Assembly: GCF_015627105.1 (NCBI RefSeq) | Contig: NZ_VTDM01000009.1 | Coordinates: forward strand, 156,733 to 220,732 | DNA: 64,000 bases | Source: Acinetobacter baretiae | GTDB taxonomy: Bacteria; Pseudomonadota; Gammaproteobacteria; Pseudomonadales; Moraxellaceae | Direction: 5' to 3' | Shown here: in pieces, positions 24,757-34,415 of the stretch | Position numbering within the stretch: position 1 is the stretch's first letter | Layout of the letters: every line of letters starts with the position of its first letter | The notes under the pieces: model-generated | Seen by the model: the letters and a program-made list of their open reading frames with translations, nothing else | What the model was told of the DNA's origin: nothing | Database searches by the model: none | Program-made: the position numbers and the translations under genes

Positions 24757-25227
24757 ATGAATAAAATTAAAGAACAACGTTTACAACGTGCATGGTCTCA
24801 AGAGCAGCTTGCTGAAATGACTGCCCTGAGTGTGCGAACCATTCAGCGTGTTGAGTATGGCGGTAAAGCTAGTCTTGAAACATTAAGTGCTTTAGCTGCT
24901 GTATTTCAAATCAGTATTCGTGACTTAACTGATGATCTACACGAACACGCACCAGCTTTAGAATTGGCGATGGATGATAAGCTTCACGCACTTGAAAATC
25001 GGGTTGCTCAAGAGCTGAGATTTTACTCTGTATTTACAAGTTATATTGTGGTGTGTACGGGTTTGATACTGGTAAATTGTTTTTTCACACCACATAGTTA
25101 TTGGTCATTATGGCCAACATTATGTTGGGGGGCGACCATGCTGTTGGCATGGCTTAGAATTTTTGTATTTCATCATACGGTTGCTGTATGGAAACAAAAA
25201 CGTATGCAAATGTTGTTAAGAAAATGA
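24757..25227 (+). CDS. XRE-family regulator with C-terminal 2TM domain
   Basis: 156 aa. An N-terminal helix-turn-helix of the Cro/XRE type (residues about 3-58: KEQRLQRAWSQEQLAEMTAL, SVRTIQRVEYGGKASLETLSALAAVF) is joined by an acidic linker to two hydrophobic segments (about 88-107 and 113-137, FTSYIVVCTGLILVNCFF and WPTLCWGATMLLAWLRIFVF). The plan resembles membrane-bound XRE regulators with a 2TM module. The protein would bind DNA from the inner membrane. Targets are unknown; no divergent gene sits beside it. Confidence 0.8.
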   Translation: MNKIKEQRLQRAWSQEQLAEMTALSVRTIQRVEYGGKASLETLSALAAVFQISIRDLTDDLHEHAPALELAMDDKLHALENRVAQELRFYSVFTSYIVVCTGLILVNCFFTPHSYWSLWPTLCWGATMLLAWLRIFVFHHTVAVWKQKRMQMLLRK

Positions 25228-25316
25228 AGAAGCATGAGTGAGTGTATGACATCAACCGCATAAAGGTTTTATAATATTTCAAATACGATATGATTAAATA
25301 GAGTCGAGGTGCTGTG

Positions 25317-25829
25317 ATGATTGATCATTATAAAATTGTTGAGTGTGATGCTAAACAACATGCGTCGCAGATTTTAGATATTTTTAATGACGCTATTTTA
25401 CATTCAACAGCTTTGTATGAATATGAAGAACGAACATTACAAGATATTAAAGGTTGGTTTGAACATAAAGCACAACATCACTTTCCAGTTTTGGGTGTGG
25501 AAAATGAACAAGGTGTGTTGATGGGCTTTGCAAGCTATGGCGCGTTTCGCCATTTCCCTGCCAATTTGTATACAGTTGAGCATTCAGTATATGTACACCA
25601 AGACTACCGAGGCAAAGGTATTGCACGGCAATTATTGAGTGCATTGATACAAAAAGCGAAGCAAAATGGAATGCATACGATGATTGGTGCTATAGATGCC
25701 AATAATGTAGCAAGTATTGCATTGCATAAAAAGCTTGGCTTTAGTCATGCAGGTACAGTATCAGAAGTTGGGTTTAAGTTTGGGTCTTGGCTAGATTTAG
25801 CATTTTACCAACTCATTTTAACGCATTAA
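25317..25829 (+). CDS. GNAT N-acetyltransferase, phosphinothricin-acetyltransferase-like
   Basis: 170 aa from ATG 25317 (GAGGT six bases upstream); a GTG three bases earlier is in frame. The acetyl-CoA loop is VHQDYRGKGIARQLL (R/Q-x-x-G-x-G/A). The fold and the segments ILDIFNDAILHSTALYEYEERT and IGAIDANNVASIALHKKLGFSHAGTVSEVGFKFGSWLDLAFYQ match the Pat/Bar and methionine-sulfoximine acetyltransferase group. Natural substrates of most members are unproven. Confidence 0.82.
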   Translation: MIDHYKIVECDAKQHASQILDIFNDAILHSTALYEYEERTLQDIKGWFEHKAQHHFPVLGVENEQGVLMGFASYGAFRHFPANLYTVEHSVYVHQDYRGKGIARQLLSALIQKAKQNGMHTMIGAIDANNVASIALHKKLGFSHAGTVSEVGFKFGSWLDLAFYQLILTH

Positions 25830-25958
25830 AATACATGTATTATTCGTGATAAAGTGTAAAAAAGTGATTCATTATTTGATTTTATTGTAAAAAGTGTTAA
25901 CACTATACGACTAGGTTCTCTGATTTAAAATAAGAACTCCCTCAAGAGAAATACAATT

Positions 25959-27230
25959 ATGTCAACACAGTCGGTCTGCGTACAAGATATTGACGATATT
26001 TCGGCAAGTGTATTGGTATTGCCCAAAAAATTGAAAGAAGATGCAAAGCTTAATAAGTTACTCTTAAAAATCAAAACGATACTAGGAGCACATCATGTTG
26101 TTTTAATTCTTCCGCATGAGTCTGAAGCGAAAGTATTAAATGCCACTCAAACAACGATTCAAGATATAGCATGTGATGTACAGCTATTTCAACATTTAAA
26201 TCAATTACATCACCACAACCAGTCTGTGTTGGATGAAAAAAAAGCAGAGTATTTACAGTATCGTGTATATATTGAACAATACTTTGGGGCGGTAAATCGT
26301 TTAGTTGCTTTTGCTTTGTGTGATGATGTTTTGGATTGCATGGCACATATTTGTGTGTTTGATCAAAATCATCATCCGTTTGATTCTGATTTAACAGCGT
26401 TGGTTTTAGAGCTGTGTAGTGATTATTCAGAGCATATTGGTCTTCAGCAAAAACATGATGAATTGACATATAATCATGAACAGATCGTTGCATTGAATTT
26501 TAGTCAAACTAAATTTTTACAGATTATTGCCCATGATTTGAGAGCACCATTTCATGGTATTTTAGGCTTTTCAGAAGTATTGGCTGAAGAGTTAGAGAGT
26601 TTAGATACGTCTAGTATACAAAATATTTCAAGTTATTTGAATGATACGGCAAAAGCAACATACCATTTATTAGAAAACTTACTCAATTGGGCGATGGCCG
26701 AAGGGGGGCGTTTTGCCTGTCATCCTGTACGTTTTGATTTAAAACAAACCAGTCAAATTGTAAGTAATGTATTAAGTAGCTTGGCATACAGTAAAAATAT
26801 TGAGTTAGTCGACACTATTCCGCAAGGCACTTATGTGTATGCAGATTTGAATATGGTGACGTCTATTTTACAAAACTTGGTTTCTAATGCATTGAAATTT
26901 ACCCCTCAAGATGGTTCTGGAAAAGTGTTAATTTCAGTCAAACAAATTGAACGTTTTATGGCATTGTCGATTTCTGATACAGGGCTAGGTATGAATGAAA
27001 TTCAACAGAGCCGTATTTTTGAACGAAATATAAAAACAACGCTAAAAGGAACGAATGGAGAAAAAGGGACAGGATTAGGATTGGTTTTGTGCAAACGCTT
27101 TGCTGATCTGAATCAAGGGCAAATTACAGTGCAGTCAAAAGAAGGGCAAGGGACAACCTTTACCGTGCAACTACCTATAGATGAACTGTCTGTGTCTAAA
27201 GCGCCCACAGAAGTGTTTGTACAAGCATAA
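25959..27230 (+). CDS. Soluble sensor histidine kinase with N-terminal GAF-like domain
   Basis: 423 aa without an evident transmembrane helix. Residues about 1-170 form a sensor-type alpha/beta region, GAF-like by pattern (LNKLLLKIKTILGAHHVVLILP, VNRLVAFALCDDVLDCMAHICVF). The HisKA domain has His192 in IAHDLRAPFHGILGFSEVL. The ATPase domain has the N box LQNLVSNALKFTP, G1 SDTGLGM and G2 GTGLGLVLC. No response-regulator gene is adjacent. The kinase part is certain; the GAF assignment is an inference. Confidence 0.85.
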   Translation: MSTQSVCVQDIDDISASVLVLPKKLKEDAKLNKLLLKIKTILGAHHVVLILPHESEAKVLNATQTTIQDIACDVQLFQHLNQLHHHNQSVLDEKKAEYLQYRVYIEQYFGAVNRLVAFALCDDVLDCMAHICVFDQNHHPFDSDLTALVLELCSDYSEHIGLQQKHDELTYNHEQIVALNFSQTKFLQIIAHDLRAPFHGILGFSEVLAEELESLDTSSIQNISSYLNDTAKATYHLLENLLNWAMAEGGRFACHPVRFDLKQTSQIVSNVLSSLAYSKNIELVDTIPQGTYVYADLNMVTSILQNLVSNALKFTPQDGSGKVLISVKQIERFMALSISDTGLGMNEIQQSRIFERNIKTTLKGTNGEKGTGLGLVLCKRFADLNQGQITVQSKEGQGTTFTVQLPIDELSVSKAPTEVFVQA

Positions 27231-27301
27231 GTAAAGCAGTACAGACAGTAAGAACAACTCAAGTTATGCTATGCCTATACTAAAAAATAGGCCGTGTAAA
27301 A

Positions 27302-30052
27302 ATGAGTATTTCACCGTTAGAGACTGTACAACGTGCAAGCCATTATGCTCAGCACGTGTGGCAGTTGCACTTCGATCAATTACAACAAGACCAACAACAA
27401 TATCCATATCAGCATCCTTTGAGTCAACAAGATATCGAATACGTGGTGGCTCAAGCTGTCGATCAAATTTCATCTGAAGTGGACTTTATGCGTGTGCTGC
27501 GTGTGTTGCGTGCACGTTTAATGTTTCGTTGGATTTATCAAGATGTAAATCGGCTTACAGATGTGGTGACACTAACAAAAGAGCTGTCTTATTTTGCAGA
27601 TGCTTCCATTTTAGCGTCTAAACATTTTGCACGTGTGGCATTGATTGAAAAATATGGTGAACCCATAGGCTTTAATGAAAAAATACAAGATCTGATTGTG
27701 ATTGCCATGGGAAAGTTAGGTGCACAAGAATTAAATTTATCGAGTGATATTGATCTGATTTTTGCCTTTGATGAGCAAGGCCAAACCAACGGTAAAAAAT
27801 CCATAGATGTACAGCAGTTTTGTGTGTTATGGGGACAAAAGCTCATTTATTTACTTGATCATGTGACCGCAGATGGTTTTGTTTTTCGAGTAGACATGCG
27901 GTTGCGACCTTGGGGGGATGGTTCTGCATTAGCAACCAGTTATGCGGCTTTAGAAAAATATTTATTACAACATGGTCGGGAATGGGAAAGATATGCATGG
28001 ATTAAAGCCAGAATCGTCAGTGGTGGCAGTGAAGGACAAGCATTACTCCAAATGACCCGTCCTTTTGTATTTCGCCGTTATGTAGACTATTCAGCATTTG
28101 AAGCCATGCGAGAAATGAAAGCTTTGATTGAACGAGAGGTACAACGTCGTCAAAGCCAAGATGATATTAAACTTGGTGCAGGTGGTATTCGTGAAATTGA
28201 ATTTATTGTACAAGTTTTTCAGCTCATTTATGGTGGTGCTAAGCTAGAGTTACAAGATCGATCTTGCCTGACCAATTTAGCGCATTTAGCTACAGCAGAT
28301 TTATTGCCTCAAACAGAAGTAGATACGCTGATAGATGCTTATCTTTTTTTAAGGCGCGTAGAACATGGTATTCAAGCGATTGATGATCAACAAACACAGT
28401 TACTTCCTGCAACCACTGAGCTACAACAATGTTTATTGATTACTTTGAATTTTTCATCATGGGAAGATTTTATTTTTGTTTTGAATCAAAAACGATCTGC
28501 AGTGAGTGAGCAATTTAAAAAATTGATACAAAGTCCTGTGGCTCAAGACAAAACCATATCTACACAACACTTAGATGAACAATTAGAAAAAGCACTAGAT
28601 CAAGACAGTTATGAATTGGTCACTCAATTTTGGCAAAGTCATGCTTTACAAAAAATGCCTGCCAAAGCCATTGCTCGTTTGAAAACCTTTTGGCCGTTAT
28701 GCATAACGCAAGTTTTACAGCTCACTGAACCACAAAAAGCCATACAGCGATTAATTCCATTGATTGAATCTATTATGCGCCGTAGTGTGTATTTTGTCAT
28801 GCTGATTGAAAGTAAAGGTGCTTTACAGCGGTTGGTGAAAATGGCGGAGGTGAGTCCGTGGATTTGTGCAGAATTGACCCAATACCCTGTGTTGTTAGAT
28901 GATTTTTTGTCGATGGATTTTGAATTGCCGAAAAAAAATGATTTAGTGGATGCCTTAAGACATCAATTGTTGCGTGTGGAAATTGATCAAGTTGAAGATC
29001 AAATGCGCATATTACGTTTATTTAAAAAGAGTTATGTGCTTAATGTCGCTGCAAGTGATGTGTTGGCAGAAAGCCCACTCATGAAGGTCTCTGATGCACT
29101 GACAGATATTGCGGAAACCTGTATTAAAGCCACATTGCATTTGGCCTATCAAGCTGTTGCACAACGCTTTGGTTTTCCTGTAGATACACAGTCTCAGCGC
29201 TGTGGTTTAACACAGTATCGTTTTACAGTGATTGGGTATGGCAAACTTGGTGGGATTGAACTGGGATATGGTTCAGATTTAGATTTGGTTTTTATTCATG
29301 ATTTTGATGAACAAGCCGACACCGATGGACGTAAAGCCATTAGTGGTTTTGAGTTTGCTTTTAAAGTTGCACAAAAATTTATGTCGCTGATGACCACTCA
29401 AACATTGGATGGTCGTGCATACGAAATTGACACCCGTTTGCGTCCTTCGGGTGAAGCAGGTGTGTTGGTCACAAGCATATCTGCTTATGCACGTTACCAA
29501 AGACAAAGTGCGTGGCTATGGGAGCATCAGGCTTTAGTACGTGCTCGACCGATTGCAGGTGACCTCCAATTGTCTGAGCAGTTTGAATATATTCGTGCTG
29601 AAATTTTGATGCAATGTCGAGAAAAGCAATCACTTGCACAAGAAGTGAGTAACATGCGCAAAAAAATGAGAGACCATCTAGGTTCGACTCAGAGCGCGCA
29701 AAAATCAGGAATTTTTCACTTAAAACAGGACTCAGGTGGTATCGTTGACATCGAATTTATGGCACAGTATATCGTATTGTTAGGAAGCCATGCGAACCCA
29801 GATCTCGCCCGTTATTCTGACAATGTTCGAATCTTAGAAGATGCTGCCCAATTTGGTTATTTATCCACAACCGAAGCGCAGAGTTTGATTCACGCTTATC
29901 TCAGCGAACGAGCGACTAGCCACCGTTTAGCCCTTGCAAACCACAATATGCAAGTTCAGGCTAAAGATTGGCAAACTACCCGTGAGATCGTTTGCAAGCT
30001 ATGGCATAAATTGATTGACTCAGTTGCACAATGTGATGCCACTGAGCAGTAA
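27302..30052 (+). CDS. glnE: Bifunctional glutamine synthetase adenylyltransferase/deadenylase
   Basis: 916 aa. Two homologous nucleotidyltransferase halves: the N-terminal deadenylase (VIAMGKLGAQELNLSSDIDLIFAFDE, near residue 140) and the C-terminal adenylylase (VIGYGKLGGIELGYGSDLDLVFIHDF, near residue 645), each followed by a helical domain with RLRPWGDGS or RLRPSGEAG. It controls glutamine synthetase in response to PII. It is followed by ilvE after 29 bp. Start at ATG 27302; no strong ribosome site is visible. Confidence 0.97.
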   Translation: MSISPLETVQRASHYAQHVWQLHFDQLQQDQQQYPYQHPLSQQDIEYVVAQAVDQISSEVDFMRVLRVLRARLMFRWIYQDVNRLTDVVTLTKELSYFADASILASKHFARVALIEKYGEPIGFNEKIQDLIVIAMGKLGAQELNLSSDIDLIFAFDEQGQTNGKKSIDVQQFCVLWGQKLIYLLDHVTADGFVFRVDMRLRPWGDGSALATSYAALEKYLLQHGREWERYAWIKARIVSGGSEGQALLQMTRPFVFRRYVDYSAFEAMREMKALIEREVQRRQSQDDIKLGAGGIREIEFIVQVFQLIYGGAKLELQDRSCLTNLAHLATADLLPQTEVDTLIDAYLFLRRVEHGIQAIDDQQTQLLPATTELQQCLLITLNFSSWEDFIFVLNQKRSAVSEQFKKLIQSPVAQDKTISTQHLDEQLEKALDQDSYELVTQFWQSHALQKMPAKAIARLKTFWPLCITQVLQLTEPQKAIQRLIPLIESIMRRSVYFVMLIESKGALQRLVKMAEVSPWICAELTQYPVLLDDFLSMDFELPKKNDLVDALRHQLLRVEIDQVEDQMRILRLFKKSYVLNVAASDVLAESPLMKVSDALTDIAETCIKATLHLAYQAVAQRFGFPVDTQSQRCGLTQYRFTVIGYGKLGGIELGYGSDLDLVFIHDFDEQADTDGRKAISGFEFAFKVAQKFMSLMTTQTLDGRAYEIDTRLRPSGEAGVLVTSISAYARYQRQSAWLWEHQALVRARPIAGDLQLSEQFEYIRAEILMQCREKQSLAQEVSNMRKKMRDHLGSTQSAQKSGIFHLKQDSGGIVDIEFMAQYIVLLGSHANPDLARYSDNVRILEDAAQFGYLSTTEAQSLIHAYLSERATSHRLALANHNMQVQAKDWQTTREIVCKLWHKLIDSVAQCDATEQ

Positions 30053-30081
30053 TAATAATGTAAAAATTTGGAGTATGTGCC

Positions 30082-31008
30082 ATGAATTTGGCTGATCGTG
30101 ATGGTTTTATTTGGCAAGACGGAAAATTAGTTGATTGGCGTGATGCAAAAATACACGTCCTTACACATACATTACATTACAGCATGGGCGTTTTTGAAGG
30201 CGTTCGTGCGTATGAAACACCGAAAGGCCCTGCAATTTTTCGTTTGAAAGATCATACGAAGCGTTTGTTAAATTCAGCAAAAATTTACCAAATGAAAGTC
30301 CCATTTGATCAAGCGACACTTGAGCAAGCACAAATTGATGTGGTTCGTGAAAATAAACTCAATTCATGTTATTTGCGTCCATTTATTTGGATTGGGTCTG
30401 AGAAATTAGGAATTTCTTCAACAAGTAATTCAATTCATGCAGCAGTTGCAGCATGGGGTTGGGGTGCTTATTTGGGTGAAGAGGCGATGGCCAAAGGTAT
30501 TCGTGTAAAAACCTCATCATTTACCCATCATCATCCAAATGTAACGATGTGTAAGGCAAAAGCATGTGGTAATTACACAGTATCTATTTTGGCACATCAA
30601 GAAGTTGCGCAAGCAGGTTATGATGAAGCCATGATGATGGACCCACAAGGGTTTGTATGTCAGGGTGCTGGTGAGAATGTATTCTTGATTCAAGACGGTG
30701 TACTGCATACGCCAGATTTAGCAGGGGGTGCGCTTGATGGAATTACACGTCAAACGGTCATCACAATTGCCAAAGATCTAGGCTATGAAGTGGTTGAGCG
30801 TCGAATTACGCGTGATGAGTTTTATATTGCAGATGAAGCATTTTTCACAGGTACAGCCGCTGAAGTGACGCCAATTCGTGAATATGATGATCGTCAGATT
30901 GGTGAAGGTTCTCGAGGGCCAATTACCACTGAAATTCAAAAAACCTTTTTTGATGCGATTCAAGGAAAAAATCCAAAGTATGAACATTGGTTGACGTATA
31001 TTAACTAG
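30082..31008 (+). CDS. ilvE: Branched-chain amino acid aminotransferase
   Basis: 308 aa, fold-type IV PLP enzyme; the Schiff-base Lys is in MCKAKACGNYTVSIL. Other hallmarks are VFEGVRAYETPKGPAIFRL and EAFFTGTAAEVTPIREYD. It performs the last step of Val/Leu/Ile synthesis, complementing ilvIHC at 4-7.5 kb. A GGAG lies before the ATG. It is the conserved left border of the Acinetobacter outer-core locus. Confidence 0.97.
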   Translation: MNLADRDGFIWQDGKLVDWRDAKIHVLTHTLHYSMGVFEGVRAYETPKGPAIFRLKDHTKRLLNSAKIYQMKVPFDQATLEQAQIDVVRENKLNSCYLRPFIWIGSEKLGISSTSNSIHAAVAAWGWGAYLGEEAMAKGIRVKTSSFTHHHPNVTMCKAKACGNYTVSILAHQEVAQAGYDEAMMMDPQGFVCQGAGENVFLIQDGVLHTPDLAGGALDGITRQTVITIAKDLGYEVVERRITRDEFYIADEAFFTGTAAEVTPIREYDDRQIGEGSRGPITTEIQKTFFDAIQGKNPKYEHWLTYIN

Positions 31009-31020
31009 ATCAATCCTTTC

Positions 31021-31053
31021 AAAAGGCGAACTGTGAAGTTCGCCTTTTTTTAT
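31021..31053 (+). terminator. Terminator after ilvE
   Basis: Arms AGGCGAACT / AGTTCGCCT with a short loop and an eight-T tail. It separates the housekeeping gene from the outer-core cluster. Confidence 0.9.
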
Positions 31054-31126
31054 ATCTGCCGTATGGGCTTTATGTTAAAATTATTTCATTGTCAGGTCAC
31101 TGGCTATGAATAGTAGGTAGCGTAAC

Positions 31127-31885
31127 ATGTTAGATTCTCAAAAGTCAGAGGCGCAAAATGCGCAAGAAAATATTATTTTGTGTATGAAGTGGGGCACAAA
31201 ATATGGCGCTGAATATGTGAATCGTTTATACAACATGGTAAAACGTCATTTAACGTTACCTTTTAAAATGGTCTGTCTGACCGACATTTCTGAAGGTATT
31301 TCACCTGATGTTGAATGTTATCCTATTCCTCCTTTAGATTTACCTGCAGGTAGCCCAGAACGTGGTTGGAATAAATTATCTACATTTGAACCCGATTTAT
31401 ATGGCTTAAAAGGCAATGCATTATTTTTAGATTTAGATGTGGTTATTGTTGATAACATAGACTGTTTTTTTCAACAAGACGGTGATTTTTTAATTATTCA
31501 TGATTGGAAACGCCCTTGGCGTGTGACGGGTAATAGCTCTGTTTATCGATTTAAAATAGGTGCATTTCCAGAAATTTTGCCTTATTTTAGAAAAAACTTT
31601 GATGAAATCAAAGAAAAATTCCGTAATGAGCAAGCATATTTGTCATGGTTTGTTGACCAATACAGTACGTTAACCTATTGGCCAGACAGTTGGTGTAAAA
31701 GTTATAAATACCATTGCTTACAAAAAATTCCTTTGGCATATTTTAAACCGCCTGTGAAACCAACAGACGTTAAAATTATCATTTTTCATGGAGAAATTAA
31801 TCCGCCAGATGCCATTAATGGCGGTGGTGGAAAATGGTATCGTTATGTTTTGCCATCAGATTGGATTAAACAGGCATGGCAATAA
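31127..31885 (+). CDS. Outer-core locus glycosyltransferase with DxD motif
   Basis: 252 aa, first gene of the cluster after ilvE. The N-terminal beta strand is NIILCMKWGTKYGAEYVNRLYN. The metal/sugar-nucleotide motif is FLDLDVVIVDNIDCFF, near residue 103. The segments HDWKRPWRVTGNSSVYRFK and IIIFHGEINPP resemble GT-A enzymes of lipooligosaccharide assembly. There is no membrane segment, so it probably works at the cytoplasmic face on the growing core. Donor sugar unknown. A GT2 fusion gene follows with overlapping ends. Confidence 0.75.
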   Translation: MLDSQKSEAQNAQENIILCMKWGTKYGAEYVNRLYNMVKRHLTLPFKMVCLTDISEGISPDVECYPIPPLDLPAGSPERGWNKLSTFEPDLYGLKGNALFLDLDVVIVDNIDCFFQQDGDFLIIHDWKRPWRVTGNSSVYRFKIGAFPEILPYFRKNFDEIKEKFRNEQAYLSWFVDQYSTLTYWPDSWCKSYKYHCLQKIPLAYFKPPVKPTDVKIIIFHGEINPPDAINGGGGKWYRYVLPSDWIKQAWQ

Positions 31886-33510
31886 TTATGAATTCAACAA
31901 CTGCACTGAACCAAAAACCAAGACCATACCGTTTAAGCGTGGTAATGATTGTTAAAAATGAAGCCAAAAACTTAGCAAAAAGTTTGCCTGCGCTTTACGG
32001 TTGGATTGACGAATTGATTGTCCTTGATTCTGGTAGTACAGATGACAGTGAGTTATTGGTTAAACAGGCAGGTGGTCAATGGTATTGTCATTATCATTGG
32101 CCTGGATTTGGTAAACAACGGCAAAAAGCACAACAATATGCCACAGGTGATTGGATCTTGGCTTTAGATGCCGATGAAGAAATTACGCCTAATTTGCGAG
32201 ACCATATTTTAGAGGCTATTCAAAATCCACCTGAAAATACTGTGTATGGTATTCAGCGTATTGATTGTATTTTTGGACATAAAATTGATAACCCTTATTG
32301 GCCATTAAAAGCGCATTGGCGTTTGTATCCGCAACATTTTCAATATAACGATAACCTCGTACATGAGTCTGTAGTGCTAAATCATGCAAAATGTCAAACA
32401 CTCAAGGGGTTTTTGTTGCACCATACAGCAGATACACCTTTGTTTTGGCTAGATAAAAGATTATCTTATGCAAAGGCATGGGCAGAAGATCGTTACCCAA
32501 AAGGGAAAAAAGTCTCAGTTTCCTCTATTTTTATTCGCTCTTTTTGGGCGTTTTTCAAACAATATTTTATTGATGGGCGTTTTCTCATGGGGAAATATGG
32601 GCTGTTTTACGCAGCATTATTTTCTCAGTATACGTTTAACAAGTATGCCATTTTATATGATCTTACTGAAAATAAAGCTGAACAAACCTTTCAAAAAGCC
32701 ATTACAGAAACCACAAAACAAGGTGTTTTAAATACGGACAACAAGCAATCAACCGTGTCTTTAGTGATGATTGTGAAAAATGAAGCCCGACACCTTTGTG
32801 CATGTTTAGATACAGTTAAAGATTTGGTCGATGAAATCATTTTACTTGACTCAGGTAGCACCGACAATACCGAGCATTTGGCAAAAAGTTATGGTGCAAA
32901 GTGGTATGTAAATACAGATTGGCAAGGTTTTGGTCAACAGCGTGAACTTGCTCAGTCATATGCACGTTCTGATTATATTTTGGTGCTAGATGCAGATGAG
33001 CGTTTAGATTCAGACTTAAGACAATCCATTTTAACGATACTACAGCAACCTGTAAAAACAGATGTCGTTTATGCTTTAAATCGAAGAGATTATTTTTGTG
33101 GTCGTGTGGTGCGTCAAGGTTATTTTGATGCTTATGACCGTTTATATGCTCGACATGTATTTCATTTTAGCCCTGCAGAGGTACATGAGTCTTTAGAAAG
33201 AAATCATGCCCCACGAACAATATTAAACGGCGTTTTGTATCATCATACCAATGATAGCCTATTTCATTTTTTATTTAAAAATATTCATTATAGTCATCAA
33301 TGGGCACAACAAAATGTGGCCAAAAAGAAATCAGTCGGGTTAATCAGTGCTTTTCTTCGAGCATTTGTTTCATTTTGCCGAGAATATATATTTCGCTCCG
33401 CATATCGTACCCAAGGCTATGGCTTGATTTTTGCCATTGCAACCATGGGTTATACGTTAGATAAATATCTCATGTTGTGGCATGCACAACAGGATCAAGA
33501 TGTGGAGTAG
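31876..33510 (+). CDS. Two fused GT2 glycosyltransferase domains (WaaE/KdtX type)
   Basis: 544 aa, about twice the length of a single KdtX/WaaE-type enzyme. Copy 1 (about residues 20-270) and copy 2 (about 293-535) repeat the same landmarks in order: VVMIVKNEAKNL / LVMIVKNEARHL, DELIVLDSGSTDDSE / DEIILLDSGSTDNTE, WPGFGKQRQKAQ / WQGFGQQRELAQ, ALDADEE / VLDADER, HESVVLNHA / HESLERNHA, LLHHTADT / LYHHTNDS. Both retain the DxD and look active, so one chain may add two sugars to the inner or outer core. The start overlaps the previous stop; ATG 31888 is the alternative. Confidence 0.85.
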   Translation: MAIIMNSTTALNQKPRPYRLSVVMIVKNEAKNLAKSLPALYGWIDELIVLDSGSTDDSELLVKQAGGQWYCHYHWPGFGKQRQKAQQYATGDWILALDADEEITPNLRDHILEAIQNPPENTVYGIQRIDCIFGHKIDNPYWPLKAHWRLYPQHFQYNDNLVHESVVLNHAKCQTLKGFLLHHTADTPLFWLDKRLSYAKAWAEDRYPKGKKVSVSSIFIRSFWAFFKQYFIDGRFLMGKYGLFYAALFSQYTFNKYAILYDLTENKAEQTFQKAITETTKQGVLNTDNKQSTVSLVMIVKNEARHLCACLDTVKDLVDEIILLDSGSTDNTEHLAKSYGAKWYVNTDWQGFGQQRELAQSYARSDYILVLDADERLDSDLRQSILTILQQPVKTDVVYALNRRDYFCGRVVRQGYFDAYDRLYARHVFHFSPAEVHESLERNHAPRTILNGVLYHHTNDSLFHFLFKNIHYSHQWAQQNVAKKKSVGLISAFLRAFVSFCREYIFRSAYRTQGYGLIFAIATMGYTLDKYLMLWHAQQDQDVE

Positions 33511-34323
33511 GTGAGATTGAAGATTTTAATGATTAACCTAGAGCAATCTACGGATCGTTTACAGCAACAACAACAGCAGTTTCAAATCTTAGGGCTCACG
33601 TTTGAAAGATTGCCTGCTGTTTCAATTGCAGAAACATCTATACAAGACTATGAAAAATTGGCTTTTAATGGTCAACGTCCCATGAAACAATCTGAACTAG
33701 CATGTTTTTTGAGTCATAAAAAGGCATGGCATGCTGTTATTGCAGCCAATGAGCCGTGCTTGATTTTAGAAGACGATGCGGTGTTAGTGCGAGACTTAAG
33801 CAATATTCTAGATGATATTTCTGTGCTCAATGATGTGGATTTAGTGAACTTAGAAGTACATGGCCGTAAAAAAATTATTGCAAAGCAACCAACATTTAGT
33901 GTGGCGAAAGACTATCAACTTTTTAGCATGTATCAAGATCGTAGTGGTGCAGCTGCATATGTTTTATTTCCATCAGGTGCACGTAAGTTATTAACACGAT
34001 TGGATCAAAGTTATCCTAAGCTTGCCGATGAATTTATATCGAGTTGTTATATCTTAAATACCTATCAAATAGAACCTGCTGCTGCCTTACAAAGTGATAA
34101 GGCTGACATGTATGGTATCAGTGTGCCCATTGCACATGGTTCAGTGATTGGTCATATTCAAAATAGTGCTGTATATCCATCGTCGATGTCTGTGCTTCTA
34201 AAATTTAAATTGAATCGAGCCATTCAACAACTAATATTGGGTGGTAGGCACCTTTCAGTTATGCCTTTTTCTCAGAGGCGATATATTCACTTCGATAAAA
34301 GTAAGTTTAAAATGCCATCCTAA
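33511..34323 (+). CDS. GT25 lipooligosaccharide glycosyltransferase (first of three)
   Basis: 270 aa. The GT25 pattern is clear: ILMINLEQSTDRLQQQQQQF at the start, SELACFLSHKKAW, then the DxD-like CLILEDDAVLVRD near residue 90, and a GAAAYVLFPSGARKLL acceptor-side motif. The GTG at 33511 touches the previous stop; GGAG is spaced better (9 bases) for the TTG at 33517, so the true start may be two codons later. The family adds Gal or Glc to lipooligosaccharide core in Neisseria and Haemophilus (LgtB/LpsA type). Confidence 0.82.
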   Translation: MRLKILMINLEQSTDRLQQQQQQFQILGLTFERLPAVSIAETSIQDYEKLAFNGQRPMKQSELACFLSHKKAWHAVIAANEPCLILEDDAVLVRDLSNILDDISVLNDVDLVNLEVHGRKKIIAKQPTFSVAKDYQLFSMYQDRSGAAAYVLFPSGARKLLTRLDQSYPKLADEFISSCYILNTYQIEPAAALQSDKADMYGISVPIAHGSVIGHIQNSAVYPSSMSVLLKFKLNRAIQQLILGGRHLSVMPFSQRRYIHFDKSKFKMPS

Positions 34324-34415
34324 ATACGATTTTATCGTTTTTTAGCATTGAAATGTCACTTCTTTTATCTGTTGTATCAATACACACGTAAGGCGTGAGT
34401 TATGAAGAGTTGTAT

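Noticed and set aside
26071..26493. 140-codon minus-strand open frame inside the histidine kinase
   Set aside because: Shadow of the kinase gene; His/Gln-rich composition comes from reading the opposite strand.
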